NCBI RefSeq assembly: GCF_027744825.2
Contig: NC_071335.1
Location: 29,126,001-29,190,000 of the forward strand
Length of the DNA: 64,000 nt
From: Synchiropus splendidus
Lineage: Eukaryota; Chordata; Actinopteri; Syngnathiformes; Callionymidae
Reading direction: 5' to 3'
How positions within the stretch are numbered: the stretch's first letter is position 1; each line of letters starts with the position of its first letter. A program made the position numbers and the translations under genes. The notes under the pieces are model-generated. The model saw nothing but the letters and a program-made list of their open reading frames with translations. It was not told where the DNA came from and did no database searches. This document shows positions 61,791-64,000 of the stretch, in pieces.

Positions 61791-63439
61791 TAAGAGCTGA
61801 CATTCGCGTCAACGTCTTCCACAAAAGGCCTTGACAATTGACATGTGACAAATAGGTTGAGAGCTCATCGCACAACATTTTTTAGGGCCCATTTTGACAC
61901 ATAAGTCCGTCATAAATTCACATCAGAAAGGCTCTAAATTGACTTCACTGTTCGCTGTGATGCGGCACTTTCTGACACTGCGACGGCACTTTACCGGCCG
62001 TTCCGAACGCCTTCAAAACAGTCGCGATAATTACGACTAGAGAGTGCAAAGTGTTGGCCTCTTTCTCAAATAATGAATATCAACATTGATATCCAGCGTC
62101 TCCATAGAAACAGCCGTCTGAAACAGGCCCCTGATTGGCTCCCAAGTTTGTCACAGTTCATTTTTATGGAAGAGACAGAGCACGAACCACTCAGAGTCAA
62201 CTCTGAATTCTTTGAAAACACCTTTCTAAGACACAGACAATCACTGAATCCAATTTTAATAGCTTTATTTGTGGTCATGACGGTTTGGTTAATTGTCAGT
62301 TACCGTGGCAACAGCACTGTCAGCCTGACAATCATTAGCCCAATGAGTTAGAGTGTTGAGTCATTCCAAGGTGTTTGAAGCAAAGAAGTGTCTCACTGAA
62401 AATGCGATGCGATATGTGGGCGGGACGAAGAAGGGTCAACCAATAGGAAAATGACAAAGAACTCATTGTCCATCCTTCGTGCCCTTTTTCAACTTAGCTT
62501 ATTTTCAACCCACATTTCAGTGGTCATCAGCACAAAAACCACCACACACCTAGTATTGTGTTCAAGTTGTATTCACATTTTATTCATTGAACACTGTTGA
62601 GGACAGGCAATAACATATTTGCTTGTTATTCCGTTATGCTGCACCATATTTTTATATTTCATTTTAGTTACGGACAAGTGCGTTTTGTCTCTATTGGGTG
62701 TGATCAACTCACGTGTTCACGTTCTGCATAAACAGACATTAATGTTTCCGTGCCCACGGAAAAAAAAAAAACGTGAGGGGAGAGACGCTTAATTTCATGT
62801 GTTGCCATGGTGAGTGGTGTAATGTGTTCCTTTAAAGGGGGCTTTTGTCATCCTCATGCACGAGCAAATCTGACTCAAGGTTGATTAAACCCTGAAAAAA
62901 CAAAAACTCCTACCCTGGATTTCTAAGCAGGTTCCTTCAATCCATCACGCATCACATTGTGTCGCATTCATGAAAGGAAGATCAGTATATTTAAAGGGCA
63001 ATACACTGTGTCTCTCAAATTCTGATTTAAATGGCCATTAAAGCTCTGGTCTTCTCTTTGTCAACGCTTATTATGAATTTCATCTGGATCGGCAGCACAG
63101 AAAAGATGCAAGAACAAACAATAGTGGAAATCAATTTAGAATATTTGACAGGTGAAATGTTCGGGGTTATGGGACTCTCGGACACCAACATACACATCAT
63201 GAAGAAGCACCTACATCTGTCTGGAAACAGAAAAAAAAGGCACCAATTGCAAGAATTTTTGCTCACTCAGATCAGATCAAGTTGATATGAGTGAGCATGT
63301 TTTTGAATATTGAAAATATTGTATGTAGGATGGGATTGACATATACATTGACAATAAAAATATAGATTCATTCATTCACAGAGTCTGGAAGCGTGCAGAG
63401 CGGGACTCGAGTGTTGTGGCAGTCAGACTCGGACGATGA
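61791..63439. other. Unique DNA; one hydrophobic small frame
   Basis: A plus-strand frame at 62073-62351 encodes a hydrophobic stretch that could be one membrane segment (see findings). I do not annotate it as a gene because no family is recognised and its start contexts are weak. Other frames (for example 63031-63285) show nothing. A poly(A) run lies at 62760-62771. Confidence 0.4.
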
Positions 63440-63840
63440 GAGTCACACACACAATGGCTGACAAAAAGTGAGGAGGTTATCGAGGGAGGAAGACACCAGT
63501 GGAACCAAGAAACTAGATCTGAAACTCAAAATACAAAGGACATAAACACAAGAGATGCAAAAGCTTGAAAAATACAGAGTAACACGGTAACCCAGAACAC
63601 ATGAAGGTTCGCAAAATATATTAAAAATAGGACCGATAGAAGCAGATACCAATATGGAGGCTAAGAAATGCACAGAACTGGAGTAAACAACACGTGGCAG
63701 TCAACACTCGCTCAAAAATGAAATATAAGTCACGACACAGTCAAGAGAGGACAGTGGACTGGAACCAGGATGCGACAGAAGTGGAGAGCAGGTGTGTTAT
63801 TTGCTGAGCAGTTCCAGCTGTGTGCCATTACGTGTACAGT
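63440..63840 (+). repeat. Dispersed repeat, family 4, copy c
   Basis: GTGGCAGTCAAC (about 63693), ACAGTCAAGAG (about 63737), GACTGGAACCAGG (about 63758) and GTTCCAGCTGTGTGCCATTA (about 63811) recur in order at 39880-40280 and partly at 4780-5190. It has no coding capacity. The class is unknown. Confidence 0.45.
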
Positions 63841-64000
63841 TCTCGGGGCCAGAGCAGCACAGCAGAGTGCAGAGTACATCTTCCACTGTCCTCCTGTGTA
63901 GTAACCATAAGTCATCGTATTAATAAGCCAACATGTAGACATCATGTCTATTTTTATCGTTCGTTTTATTTTATTTATTTATTTGCAAATACTCCTTTTT
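63841..64000. other. Unique non-coding DNA at window edge
   Basis: AT-rich and ending in a TTTATTTATTTATTT run. Nothing further is recognised before the window ends. Confidence 0.5.

Overview
This window looks like nuclear DNA from a teleost fish, and it contains no host protein-coding gene, tRNA or rRNA that I can support. The sequence is AT-rich. Every open frame is short or lies in repeats. Long (AT)n, (AAT)n and poly(A) tracts are frequent. The recognisable relics are of types I know from fish genomes: LINE reverse-transcriptase and LINE 3'-end fragments, a pogo/Tigger-like non-autonomous element with CAGTGGTACCTCGG termini, and a hAT-like MITE with GGGTCTCAAACT termini. The most economical reading is an intergenic or deep intronic segment. 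Species and locus cannot be fixed from sequence alone.

Layout. 1-19.3 kb: mostly unique DNA, with an imperfect duplication at 2.3-3.5 kb, dispersed repeats at 3.8-4.0, 4.8-5.2, 8.85-9.3 and 14.0-14.5 kb, the first pogo-like element at 5.84-6.50 kb, and (AT)n tracts near 10.6 and 10.9 kb. 19.37-21.78 kb: a very homogeneous minisatellite of 23 copies of a 105-bp unit. Because 105 is divisible by three it carries an 815-codon open frame on the minus strand, which I judge to be non-genic. 21.8-28.4 kb: unique DNA with a dispersed-repeat fragment near 23.5 kb. 28.41-29.30 kb: a cluster of nested imperfect palindromes around three long (AT)n tracts, bracketed by 125-bp inverted arms that are about 96% identical. 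31.3-32.3 kb: a tandem pair of GTTAC..GTAAC repeats, then the second pogo-like element in opposite orientation, ending in (AT)n(GT)n. 35.5-36.2 kb: a hAT-like MITE nested in a GAGACC-rich repeat. 39.5-40.8 kb: LINE fragments and a dispersed repeat. 47.05-47.82 kb: a probable non-autonomous DNA element. 49.1 kb: (AT)n followed by a perfect 15-bp hairpin. 50.76-51.40 kb: a frameshifted LINE reverse-transcriptase fragment ending in an 11-bp hairpin. 52.7-53.8 kb: an (AAT)n tract and a 56-bp minisatellite. 55.0-55.3 kb: a LINE C-terminal and 3'-UTR relic. 57.3-57.9 kb: two more dispersed-repeat fragments. 61.4-61.8 kb: a LINE 3' end on the minus strand. 63.4-63.8 kb: another dispersed-repeat copy.

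No genes act together here. The biology is that of a repeat landscape: retrotransposon decay, MITE insertion, tandem-repeat expansion and palindrome formation. The two most notable structures are the palindromic AT-rich cluster and the frame-preserving 105-bp minisatellite. Between repeats there are stretches of unique sequence that might include conserved non-coding elements, which only cross-species alignment could show.
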